From JAHBVL01 sp963712055 (lineage in GTDB: Bacteria > Chloroflexota > Chloroflexia > Thermomicrobiales > UBA6265), in assembly GCA_963712055.1 (NCBI GenBank), contig CAVQGN010000007.1, positions 124,001-188,000 of the forward strand: a stretch of 64,000 nucleotides of DNA. The letters are read 5' to 3'. Below are positions 1-8,700 of this stretch, one piece after another. The notes beneath the pieces were generated by a model. That model was given only the letters and a program-made list of their open reading frames with translations, had not been told where the DNA came from and searched no databases. The position numbers and the translations under genes are program-made. Numbering within the stretch: the first letter of the stretch is position 1; every line of letters begins with the position of its first letter.

Positions 1-2846
1 GTGCTTGCGACTGGAATCCAGGCATAGCGATCGCCGCGGCTGCTGACCGATGCGAATAGCGAAGCAGCAATAACTGCCATCAGCGCAAACCCTGCGCCAC
101 TGATCAGAAATCTCTCGTCGCCACGCGGAAGCTCGTCGACCATCTGCTCGAGTGGTGCGACCTCGGTCAGAATCACGAGCCAGGTCATGACGCCGAGAAT
201 GGCAGCTGAAACTCGGAACTCGGAATGCAGGATCTGGTTCGGCCATACGACGCGTATTCCGACCTCGATCATCAGGACAGTCAGGAGCGACCAGCCCAGA
301 GCGGTGCCGACCCAGTTCGTTTCGTAGCGGATCAGATAGGCAGATCCGGCGATTGCGCTGGCAATCGGAACCCACGCTGTTGGCAGATACAGCGACCGCA
401 TGGATGCAACACACGATGCGGCGATGATTGCGATAAGCGCGAGTCCGGGACCGCTCAAAAGAAACCGTTCCTCACCGCGGGGGAGCGCATCGAGTAATTG
501 CGCCGGAGGAGCAACGCGTGTAACCAGAAGGGCCCATGCCATGAACCCAAGTCCTCCGGCAGCCAGACGATACCCATTCCATCGATTGCTGCTTTGCCAG
601 GGAAGCACGATCGGAATAAGCGCAAGACCGCTCCAGAGAACGACAGCTGCAGATTCGCTGACCTCGAATGGAATGATTCCGGCTCCGACCCCGAGAGCGG
701 TCAGCAAGGAGGTGCGTTTGATCCGTTCAACCCGCGTGACAAAGGAAGCGAGAAGAAGAGCCATGATGATCAAAGCTGCCGAAAAGGCACCGGTGTCACT
801 GAATGGCGGATCCGGTCGGGTCGCTGCGTCGAAAGCCTGCTGGCTAACATCAACGGCGAACAGGTGGGCGATGCTCAGAAATCCCGCCAGAAACGCCAGG
901 CAATTGAGCGGTTCCAAACCAACCGATCGACCGAGCTCCGGGTTGGATCCCGACCAGACAAACTTGATAGTGCCATCCGATCCGAGGCGTCCAAAGGCCG
1001 CCACAGCGATCAGAAAGACGCCCAGCCATCCGACAACCAGAGCGATCCCTGATAACTCGAACGGCAGAATATAGATGGTCAGAAGCAGAGCAGCACTGAA
1101 AACCAACGTGCGGTAACGAGGTTGTCGCACGACCAGTGACGCAGTGACGATGGCGCCAATCACGAGCAGAGCAGAGAGCCCGTTACCATGCAGAAACGCC
1201 TGACCACTCGTATCAGGGCTAGAGATCTGGTCTGGCGGGTATTCGAACACCAGCAGATGTCCAACGGCCAGGACGCCAAGCGTCACGGCTGCCAGGGCAG
1301 CGGTCGCGTGACGCCGCCGATCAGCGACCCAAGCCAGTACAGTGCCTTCGATTGCCCAGAGTACCGCCACAATAGGTCCACCGAACTGAACTGGGATGGC
1401 GAGGGTCAAGGCTGCCAGACCGGTGCCAGCAGTTAGCAGTCCGAACACGTCCGTTTCGCCCTTGCCCCGGATGAAGTACGCCGCCAGTGCCGCGTGAACA
1501 ACAGCGACCGCGGCGAGGAAGATCCCTCTCCACTGAACGTCGGGCGGGGAAAGAACCAGGAATCCGGCAATAACGAGGAACGCGGAGTTCGCCATCATGA
1601 GCGCTGCTGAGAACGGCTCAGGCTTCTTCATCCCCTCAGGATTGCGAAGTGCTTGTCCGCAGGCAGACACTGCGTTGAGGGTCCAGAACAACCAGAGGAC
1701 GGTCATCGCCGGAATCGCGCTGGGGTCTTGAGATATCCAGTACGCGATTTGTGGCATTGAGAGCGCGAAGGAGAGCGCAGGCAGCCATTGCCATTCCTGC
1801 CTCAGAGACACCAGGGTGCTGCCCACGAGCAACGTGCCGAGGAAGGCCATCGTGGCCAGATTGGCTTCGGCGCCCAAGAGAGGCGGTGCAGCCAAACCGA
1901 TGACAACCCCGAACGCTGCAACGATCTGACTTTTTGCGCGGATGGCGATGATGCCGGCGGTCACCGAGCTCGCCAAAGTGCCCAGGAGCGCGGCCTCTAC
2001 CGGTATAAGGTCATAGAGTTCAGTTGCCGCGAAGAGGGAGAGGCTGATAGTCCCGAGCCCGACTGCGATCAAGACGTGCCCGAGCATCCGTTCGGCCCGC
2101 TGGAGAAGCCGCGACCCAGTGCCAATCAAGGCGATTGCCGCGAGAAGACCGAGACTCACCCGTGCGGTTGGTCCGATCCAGCCACGGCTGAAGGCGAGAC
2201 TCAGGAAGAACACCGCTCCGATGAGCAGAGCCAAGCCGCCGATGAGCGAGAGTCCTCGACCACCGACCAGGGTTTCCCAGTCGCGCGGCACCCCAGGTTC
2301 TGGAAGCTGCGGCACTCCCGTTTCCGTCTTCGCGGCGGGTAAGAGAGCCTCAGTGACAGGAGTCTCTGGGACCGCAACGCTTGCCCTTACTGCGGGTATC
2401 TGGCCCGCGGTGTCCGGCTGTTGCTGTGTTGGTGGAATCGGTGGACTGGTGGTCTCACCGAACAATACCGGCGCTGGAGCCACCGGCCGTTCGTCAGGCA
2501 TGATCTCTGACGAAGGCAAGACCGCTGAGGCGGCTTTGGATTGAGCGGCCAGCGTGGCTGCTGAAGAAGTGGGCGGCACCAAGGTGGCGGTTCGCGCCGG
2601 AGCAACCCGCTTCCGCTGGAGATACGGACTCTGACGTTCGAGTAATTCCAGCGACTGTTCGACGTTTTTGAGGCGATTCTCGATCTGAGCCATCGCGGCG
2701 ACGAGGGCTGCGGTATCTCCTGCGTCGAGCTGGATTTCGTCCGGGGCCGACGCTCGGTCAAACCGCGTCCGCCCGCATCCCGCGCAGTACTTCGCCCAAG
2801 AGGGATTGAGGAAACCGCATTTGGGGCATTTTTCGTTCGAAACCAT
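1..2846 (-). CDS. DUF2339 multi-pass membrane protein with zinc ribbon, 3' end outside window
   Basis: An ATG at 2846 opens a frame that stays open to the window edge, giving 948 visible codons; the C-terminus is missing. Residues 1-30 form a zinc ribbon (C7-x2-C10, C21-x2-C24). Residues about 40-78 look like an amphipathic helix and are followed by a Pro/Ala-rich linker to about residue 185. The rest is almost continuous hydrophobic helices, with the WAIEGT motif near residue 495 that is typical of DUF2339. The family is a large polytopic envelope protein of unknown function. The gene lies downstream of, and on the same strand as, a DUF805 gene whose zinc ribbon has identical cysteine spacing, so the two may share a membrane role. 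The family call is firm; the function is not known. Confidence 0.85.
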   Translation of the reverse strand, partial: MVSNEKCPKCGFLNPSWAKYCAGCGRTRFDRASAPDEIQLDAGDTAALVAAMAQIENRLKNVEQSLELLERQSPYLQRKRVAPARTATLVPPTSSAATLAAQSKAASAVLPSSEIMPDERPVAPAPVLFGETTSPPIPPTQQQPDTAGQIPAVRASVAVPETPVTEALLPAAKTETGVPQLPEPGVPRDWETLVGGRGLSLIGGLALLIGAVFFLSLAFSRGWIGPTARVSLGLLAAIALIGTGSRLLQRAERMLGHVLIAVGLGTISLSLFAATELYDLIPVEAALLGTLASSVTAGIIAIRAKSQIVAAFGVVIGLAAPPLLGAEANLATMAFLGTLLVGSTLVSLRQEWQWLPALSFALSMPQIAYWISQDPSAIPAMTVLWLFWTLNAVSACGQALRNPEGMKKPEPFSAALMMANSAFLVIAGFLVLSPPDVQWRGIFLAAVAVVHAALAAYFIRGKGETDVFGLLTAGTGLAALTLAIPVQFGGPIVAVLWAIEGTVLAWVADRRRHATAALAAVTLGVLAVGHLLVFEYPPDQISSPDTSGQAFLHGNGLSALLVIGAIVTASLVVRQPRYRTLVFSAALLLTIYILPFELSGIALVVGWLGVFLIAVAAFGRLGSDGTIKFVWSGSNPELGRSVGLEPLNCLAFLAGFLSIAHLFAVDVSQQAFDAATRPDPPFSDTGAFSAALIIMALLLASFVTRVERIKRTSLLTALGVGAGIIPFEVSESAAVVLWSGLALIPIVLPWQSSNRWNGYRLAAGGLGFMAWALLVTRVAPPAQLLDALPRGEERFLLSGPGLALIAIIAASCVASMRSLYLPTAWVPIASAIAGSAYLIRYETNWVGTALGWSLLTVLMIEVGIRVVWPNQILHSEFRVSAAILGVMTWLVILTEVAPLEQMVDELPRGDERFLISGAGFALMAVIAASLFASVSSRGDRYAWIPVAS

Positions 2847-3087
2847 GATGCACCTGCCTCACGTGGTGCCAGATCGCCCCAAACGAAACTGAAAATCGGT
2901 TATGCACCATTGGTGGTCGAGAGGGTCGTCCTGACTACCTGACACCAGTTTCGTACTGCGAACGGATCTGTTTGCGCATCAATGCCGACGTAGACATGTC
3001 AATTTCGTCTCATCCAAGACGAGGTGAACGGGAGTTGGGAGCTTGACAAGGCGGCGCTGAAAGCTCGGTGAGAGAAGACTGCTCCTC

Positions 3088-3594
3088 TCAGGCGTGCAGC
3101 TTGGGAAATGGCGAGCCGCTGTTCGGAGATCCAAAACGGTTGGCCCGCTCGTCGCCACTAATAAGCAAAGCCATGAACATCAGAACAAACCAACCGATGA
3201 CTGTCGGAGCCAGCAGCGTGAACCAACCCGAAAGACCGAGATCGTGTAGTCGCTTGATAGAAGCGATCCAGCCTGCGGCGATTGCCACGAGGAAGAAAAT
3301 GACCCCAACAAACTCGACGGTGGAAGTGGTATTCCCTTCTGGAGATTGGAAGGTCGCGCTTGCGGCGCTTGTCAGCATCCAGGCACCGACAAAGATCAGC
3401 GTAAGCAGCCAGAAGTCCTTTCTGCCGATTCGCCCAGTGATGGACCACAGCTGCTGGGGAGCAAGCCGTCTGACAGGTTCTTGGATTGCGCTGGGCACGG
3501 GTATCTCCTCGACCGGGTTGCCACAAGTCGGACAGAACGATGCGTTCTCCAGGAGCTTTTCGCCGCACCAGATGCAGAAAATGGGGCTGGTCAT
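3088..3594 (-). CDS. DUF805 membrane protein with N-terminal zinc ribbon
   Basis: A 168-residue protein. Residues 7-24 form a zinc ribbon (C7-x2-C10, C21-x2-C24). The DUF805 signature follows: GRIGRKDFW at 54-62, RLHDLGLSGW at 115-124 and ERANRFG at 149-155, with hydrophobic helices at about 63-80, 95-112 and 126-146. DUF805 proteins are small inner-membrane proteins without an assigned biochemical role. The extra ribbon is not part of the core family and matches the ribbon of the DUF2339 gene 241 bp downstream. An alternative upstream in-frame start was not needed because the ribbon begins at residue 7. Confidence 0.88.
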   Translation of the reverse strand: MTSPIFCIWCGEKLLENASFCPTCGNPVEEIPVPSAIQEPVRRLAPQQLWSITGRIGRKDFWLLTLIFVGAWMLTSAASATFQSPEGNTTSTVEFVGVIFFLVAIAAGWIASIKRLHDLGLSGWFTLLAPTVIGWFVLMFMALLISGDERANRFGSPNSGSPFPKLHA

Positions 3595-4240
3595 AAGTGC
3601 TCACCGCCTGGTCGTAGTCAGAGTATGGTCATTGCCCAAACGAGGTTCAGGAAATGCGCGAGTACCATCGGGGGACGTCCCTGTAACTGCTATCCACAGT
3701 ACGACCAGGAACACATCAACCAAGTTAAAATGCCGATCTTCATATTGCAGAACAGTGACACGCTGTGCGCTCACGTCGGCTAGAAACAGTTCTGATCTGT
3801 TTCCCAATCTAAACATCTGATCCGGATGTTGCTAGCTCGAGCTTCACTCGAGCATCGGAAATGACCTCTCTCATGATCGAGAGGCGGTGCTGCGATTCGG
3901 CGGAGATGATCCGGTCGTCGATATCGGTGCGCGGGAGTGGGAGGTGCTGAACTCCTAGCAGGACAGGAACGGGATGACGAGATCGGCCTCGTGACAGGTC
4001 AGTTTGCATGATCGCTGCTTCAGTCCGTCAGGCAGCAGATTCAATTCGCACAAGCGTACTGTCAGGGATTTGTAACATCCTTGTGGTGTTTGTGACACAT
4101 TGCTTGTACTGCTGATGACATGGTAAGCGTAGGCGGCGGCTCCATTGGTCAAGATTCAGCAACGGTGCTGAAAGCACGGCCAAGGGTAGGGGTCTCCGGC
4201 GGACATCGTCAGACCTGCTGCCGTTGAAAGGAGCAGTGTC
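3595..4240. other. Non-coding interval upstream of the adhesin gene
   Basis: I see no convincing gene in these 646 bases. Short open frames on both strands lack family features. The plus strand at 3908-3958 holds a short coding-like segment ending in TAG that recurs at 6981-7031 (listed separately). The promoter of the adhesin gene at 4241 must lie here, but no clear -35/-10 pair stands out. Confidence 0.5.
3908..3958 (+). other. Coding-like 3' segment, copy A (pairs with 6981-7031)
   Basis: In plus-strand frame this reads DPVVDIGAREWEVLNS and then TAG. Copy B at 6981-7031 reads DPVIDIGERELELLYT and then TAG. About three quarters of the bases match, and many differences are synonymous or conservative, which is the pattern of diverged coding sequence. 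The frame is closed upstream by a stop near 3831. It may be the 3' remnant of a lost gene; function unknown. Confidence 0.35.
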
Positions 4241-6772
4241 ATGAAGCGCTTCAGATGGCTGGGAATTATCACAGCCGCGCTGCTTGCGTTTTCGCTGTTC
4301 GCTCCAATTGTGGGAGGCGTCGGAGCGGCAGACGATGAGGAAGAGACGCCCATCCCGACTGTCGTCGAAGTCGTCGACGAAAGCGAAGATACTGCCATTC
4401 CGCCTGTCGAGGAGACAGCGGAACCTCCGGAAGAGGAGACGACACCCCCTCCAGATGAAGAGGTGCAGGTTCCCGAAGAAGCAGCGGGGGAAACCCCTGA
4501 GCCTGCGCTAGAGGACCAGACGCCGGTCGTGGAGGAAACACCGGTTGCCGACGAGCTCGTCTCCCAGGATGAAGTAGTCGTGGGAGAGGAAGAAGTCGTC
4601 GTTCAGGACGAACCGGCGATTGATATCTCCGAGGCGGGATCGATCAAGGTCTTCGTATCGGATCAATTCGGGGCACCGGTCGCGGGAGCTGGATTCACGA
4701 TCTATCCGCAAAGAAGGGGGAACGTGTTCCACGGCGCCATTTGGCGGAGAACAGACTACTGATAGCAACGGCGTCACGATGTTCGTCGGAATCGATCCGG
4801 AGACCACGTACTGCGTCTTTCAGACGACGGTTCCTGGTGGATATCGCGGACCACCTGCAGGGACTTCTTTGAGCATCACTCCTGCGGCTGAATCGCTCGA
4901 CAGATCCCTTCCCGTCTTGACGGGGTTCTATACCTGTCTACGGACGATCGGACGGTGGGACCCCGACCCAGGTAGCCTCACGGTACTCAAGTACTACTGC
5001 GTAAGTCCAGTTTCGAGGTGCAGCGAATCACCTGGGACTGTGTTCGAAGGACTATCGACGCCCAAGTGCTGCGGCCGAGACAACCTCGTTGGAGTGCACA
5101 CCTGGCGTCGCGACGTTCCGACTCAAGAGCGTGAGCGGTGCGAAGCAGATTTTCCAGACATCAGCCACGGATCGTATGGTTCGGCCACTCGACACGCTCG
5201 AATGTGGACGCTGTGATAGAACGGCGCCCTATGGCTTTCGGGCCGTCGAGTTCGAGGTGTTTCGGATACGGCACAACGACCGTCGTCGCCCGAACTTCGT
5301 GAACTCCCAGTCGCCGGCTCGAAATTGGAAGTCGCAGAAGTACGTCTGCGAATGCGACCGAATACACAGAGATTCCTGACGGGGATCGAGGAACCACAGG
5401 ACTGTGAACCGGATACGCAAATTCAACATCTACTGGAGTTGATCAGAGCCTGGTGGACCGTCCACCTTCGCGACTCCTCGACTGGCTAGTCAGCTGCTAG
5501 AGGGTATGCCCGAAGGGACTGCACCGGCTCGAGGAAGTGTCGTCAGGCGAGTCGGTCGAGTTCACGATCGCTGACGGTGAGACCACGACCTCGCTCACGG
5601 TGGTGAACTATTTCATCTACGTGCCATCGGGTGATCTCTCGCTCGAGAAGATCTACTGCGAGGCTGAGACTGCGGGGACCGATTTCATCCTCGATCCAAC
5701 TGGTGGACTGCCTGCTGAGTGTTATCGTGGGGCAGCGGACTTCGAGATCTACCCGTTTATCACGGGAACACCGATCCCCGTTTCAACGGACGCCAACGGT
5801 TACCTGACGGTGTCTGATCTTCCGGTGGGGACACATCTGCTCGTAGAGGTGCAGTCCGGCGCCGAAACGCAATTCACGATTGTCGACCGGGAAACGACCT
5901 CGTATCGGGTCGTGAACCGCTACATCCGCGAACCTGCCGGTGATCTGTATCTCGAGAAGATTTACTGCATCGCCGAGGAGCCGGGTACCGAATTCACCAG
6001 CCTCGATGCTATCGAGGTTTCGCCCGATTGCCATCGCGGACCGGCGAGCTTCAAGATCTACCCGTTCAAGACGGGTGATCCGATCGCGGTTTCGACTGAT
6101 GCCAACGGATACTTGCTGGTTCCTGGACTTCCTGTTGGAACGCACTTGCTCCAGGAAGTTGGTTCAGGCGCGACCACTGAGTTCACGATTGTCGATCTCG
6201 AGCAGACCGACATCGGTGTTATCAACTCCTACGTGCCCGGAAAGACCGGCATGGTGGAGATTCGCAAGTACTTCGAATATGGCGATCACGCCCAGACGCA
6301 CTTCTATGTTGGTGATCCTGGCGTGTGGCCACCATTGCCGAAGACTGACAACCACTACTGGCTTGGCAATGCCGACTTCGAGATCTGGCCGTTCGGCGAC
6401 GAATCGGCCAAGATCGAGTTCTCGACTGGCCATGGCGGAGTCATTGTCCTGACGGTTCCAGTCACGACCGCGCAGACCGGACCGCACGTCATCCTCGAGG
6501 TGGCAAGCGGCAAGACTGCTGAGTTCGAGATTGCACCTGACCAAACGACGATTGTCAAAGCGGTCAACACGCTTGTCAAAGAAGCGGAAACACCAGGCAA
6601 GACTGAGCCTACCGCCGCCGAAGAAGTTGCTTCTGTCGGTGGTCTGCCAGTAACTGGTGTTGGTGAGGCGTCGACCGGTCATGATCCAGTGACAGCGGTG
6701 CTTGGAAGTCTCTTCGCACTGTTGGCACTCGCGATGATGCGGGTCTGGCGCGCGTCGCCGTATCGGCGATAG
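4241..6772 (+). pseudogene. SpaA/Cna-B-repeat surface adhesin with LPxTG anchor, frameshifted
   Basis: The start at 4241 follows a good ribosome site (AAAGGAG, 7 bases upstream). Residues 1-30 are a signal peptide, and about 31-125 a Glu/Pro-rich stalk. Then come about six diverged repeats of roughly 103 residues (the two clearest begin at 5630 and 5939 with GDLSLEKIYC and GDLYLEKIYC). Each carries a C-x-x-G-x-A-x-F-x-I-Y core and a LPVGTHLL turn, like prealbumin-type SpaA/Cna-B domains. The 3' end encodes LPVTG at 6644-6658, a hydrophobic helix and a basic tail, a sortase signal. The frame breaks in the A/G run at 4709-4720, near 5088, several times between about 5330 and 5430, has an in-frame TGA at 5440-5442, and is restored at 5520. 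The last 411 codons (from 5537) are intact. Either real decay or poor local assembly. Confidence 0.75.
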
Positions 6773-6808
6773 CGGATTGAGCCGATGATTTCGTCGGCAA
6801 TGCTGCAA

Positions 6809-6837
6809 TGCCGGGAGGGCAAGTCGCCCTCCCGGCA
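6809..6837 (+). terminator. Hairpin terminator of the adhesin gene
   Basis: A perfect 12-bp stem (6809-6820 with 6826-6837) closes a 5-base loop 37 bases after the adhesin stop codon. It is followed by a moderately T-rich tail. Confidence 0.65.
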
Positions 6838-6980
6838 GATTTCTTGTCCTGAACCAGTACCTGGGTCAGCAGCGATGCTCTGCACAGGTGCCGTTTCTTT
6901 TCCGGCCCGCACTCCTAGATGGGTATCAGCCTGTGTATTCGGTTCTGGATTGCTGGCATTGCTGGGCGCATTGAATGTCG

Positions 6981-7031
6981 GACCCGGTGATCGATATTGG
7001 TGAGCGGGAGTTGGAACTGTTGTATACGTAG
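6981..7031 (+). other. Coding-like 3' segment, copy B (pairs with 3908-3958)
   Basis: Reads DPVIDIGERELELLYT followed by TAG and aligns without gaps to copy A on the other side of the adhesin gene. The frame is closed by TGA only a few codons upstream. It may be a gene remnant from a duplication that flanks the adhesin locus. Confidence 0.35.
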
Positions 7032-7165
7032 ACTTGCAGGATCTTGATGAGAAAACCAGCGATTGTCAGAGCGTCGACACCGTGAACGCGTTGTCGGTTC
7101 GGTAATATGAAAGGTGAATCTGGCTCATTGCTGGAACCGGATCGCTGCTGACAGGAGGAGGACTC

Positions 7166-7528
7166 ATGATCGAGATCATGACCGGCTTGCCTAATGGAGT
7201 CGTCGGAGTGAAAGTGTCGGGCAAGGTCAGCGCTGATGACTACAAGCGTGTTCTCGATCCTGCTATCGATGCTGCTATCGATGAATCTGGAAAAATCAGT
7301 GCACTGATTGCGTTGGACGATGATGTTGATATGACTGCCGGTGCTGCCTGGCAGGATACGAAGCTCGGGCTCAAGCATCCGCTGTCATGGGATCGCATTG
7401 CGGTGATGTCCGAAAAATCCCGATGGGACCGATTGGCGCCACTCGTGAGCGCGCTCATGCCTGGGCAAGTCAAGCACTTTCATTCTGACCAGGAAGCTGA
7501 GGCACTTGAGTGGCTTGCTTCCATCTGA
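7166..7528 (+). CDS. SpoIIAA-like (STAS-fold) protein
   Basis: A 120-residue protein whose start is preceded by a strong ribosome site (GGAGGAGG, 5-6 bases). The order of elements matches the SpoIIAA-like family (Pfam SpoIIAA-like): an N-terminal strand with GVKVSGKVSADDY (about 14-26), a helix, an acidic LDDDVDM segment (about 50-56), LGLKHPLSWDRIAV in the middle and a LMPGQVKHFH strand near 98-107. These proteins are cytosolic and their ligand or partner is generally unknown. It stands alone between the adhesin and a flavin oxidoreductase on the same strand. Family call is good; role unknown. Confidence 0.82.
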   Translation: MIEIMTGLPNGVVGVKVSGKVSADDYKRVLDPAIDAAIDESGKISALIALDDDVDMTAGAAWQDTKLGLKHPLSWDRIAVMSEKSRWDRLAPLVSALMPGQVKHFHSDQEAEALEWLASI

Positions 7529-7605
7529 ACCGCGAAGATCTGGCGGATCGAACCGAAACGCGGCTGGAAAGCCGAATTTCACGAGGGAAGGTTGACAACA
7601 GCTAA

Positions 7606-8592
7606 ATGACATCAGTACCCCTCTCAATCCTCGATCTCGCTTCGGTTGGTGAAGGGGAGACGATTGCGGACAGTTTCTCTGGCAGTCTGATGCTGGCGCA
7701 GCTGGCTGAGAACCTGGGCTATCACCGGGTCTGGTATGCCGAGCATCACAGTATCGCGGCGATCGCTTCAGCTGCTCCGGCGGTGTTGATCGCGCATATC
7801 GGGGCGCATACCTCCCGGATCCGGCTCGGCGCCGGTGGGGTAATGCTGCCGAATCATTCGCCGCTGGCGATTGCCGAACAGTATGGAACGTTGGCCACTC
7901 TCCACCCGGGCAGGATCGATCTCGGTCTGGGTCGAGCGCCGGGTAGCGACCAGAGGACGGCCCGAGCGATGCGGCGAGACCCGATGACGGCTGAGCATTT
8001 CCCCCAGGATGTCGTCGAACTGCAGGGGTTTCTCAGCGACCAGAGCCCGGTGCCAGGGGTGCGGGCTATTCCCGGTGAAGGAACAAATGTGCCGCTCTAC
8101 ATTCTCGGTTCATCGACCTTTGGCGCCCACTTGGCGGCCCAACTCGGTTTGCCCTATGCGTTTGCATCGCATTTCGCGCCGAAACTTCTGTTCGACGCGA
8201 TCGCCATCTATCGACAGCAGTTCCAGCCGTCGGCCCAACTCGATCGCCCCTATGTGATGGCGAGCGTCGGGGTCATGGCCGCCGACTCAACGGAAGCGGC
8301 TCACGTTGAATATGGGCGAATGCGCTTGAACTGGGCGCGGGAGATGTTCAGCCGGGGTGGCCAGCGGTTGACGCTCGAGCAAACGGAGCAGTTGCTGGCG
8401 TCGGGTCATGGCACGGCAGTTGATGAGATGCTGCTTTACAGCGCCGTTGGCACAGCGGATGAGGTAGTGGCCTACCTGGACGAGTTCCAGCGGATGACCG
8501 AGGCAGATGAGTTGATCACCGCTCACCGGGCGGTATCGGTGGCAACACGGTTGCGGTCGGTCGAGTTGCTCGGAGAGGCGTGGTTCAGGTAG
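7606..8592 (+). CDS. LLM-class flavin-dependent oxidoreductase (luciferase-like, MsnO8 type)
   Basis: A 328-residue TIM-barrel flavoenzyme of the bacterial luciferase-like superfamily, group 1 (TIGR03558-like). Visible family motifs are WYAEHHS at 43-49, IRLGAGGVMLPNHSPL at about 72-87 and RIDLGLGRAPGSDQRT at 103-118. Members use FMNH2 or reduced F420 for oxidation of small organic molecules; the substrate cannot be read from sequence. The ribosome site is weak, and 77 bases separate it from the SpoIIAA-like gene. The next gene begins 108 bases downstream. A second, more F420-like family member lies at 50554-51528. Confidence 0.9.
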   Translation: MTSVPLSILDLASVGEGETIADSFSGSLMLAQLAENLGYHRVWYAEHHSIAAIASAAPAVLIAHIGAHTSRIRLGAGGVMLPNHSPLAIAEQYGTLATLHPGRIDLGLGRAPGSDQRTARAMRRDPMTAEHFPQDVVELQGFLSDQSPVPGVRAIPGEGTNVPLYILGSSTFGAHLAAQLGLPYAFASHFAPKLLFDAIAIYRQQFQPSAQLDRPYVMASVGVMAADSTEAAHVEYGRMRLNWAREMFSRGGQRLTLEQTEQLLASGHGTAVDEMLLYSAVGTADEVVAYLDEFQRMTEADELITAHRAVSVATRLRSVELLGEAWFR

Positions 8593-8700
8593 ATCGTCGC
8601 AGGTGAAACGGAGTTTCTCAGGTCAGTGCGCGAAATCACGATTTTCGCGGCATACTGACGCAACATCAGCTATCCGGGAACGCACAAGGGAGCAAGCACG

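Larger units (their letters stand above)
6773..7165. other. Non-coding interval after the adhesin gene
   Basis: It holds the hairpin terminator at 6809-6837 and the coding-like segment at 6981-7031. Apart from these I see no supportable gene. A short plus-strand frame at 6785-7003 ends in a hydrophobic stretch but has no start context or family feature. Confidence 0.5.
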
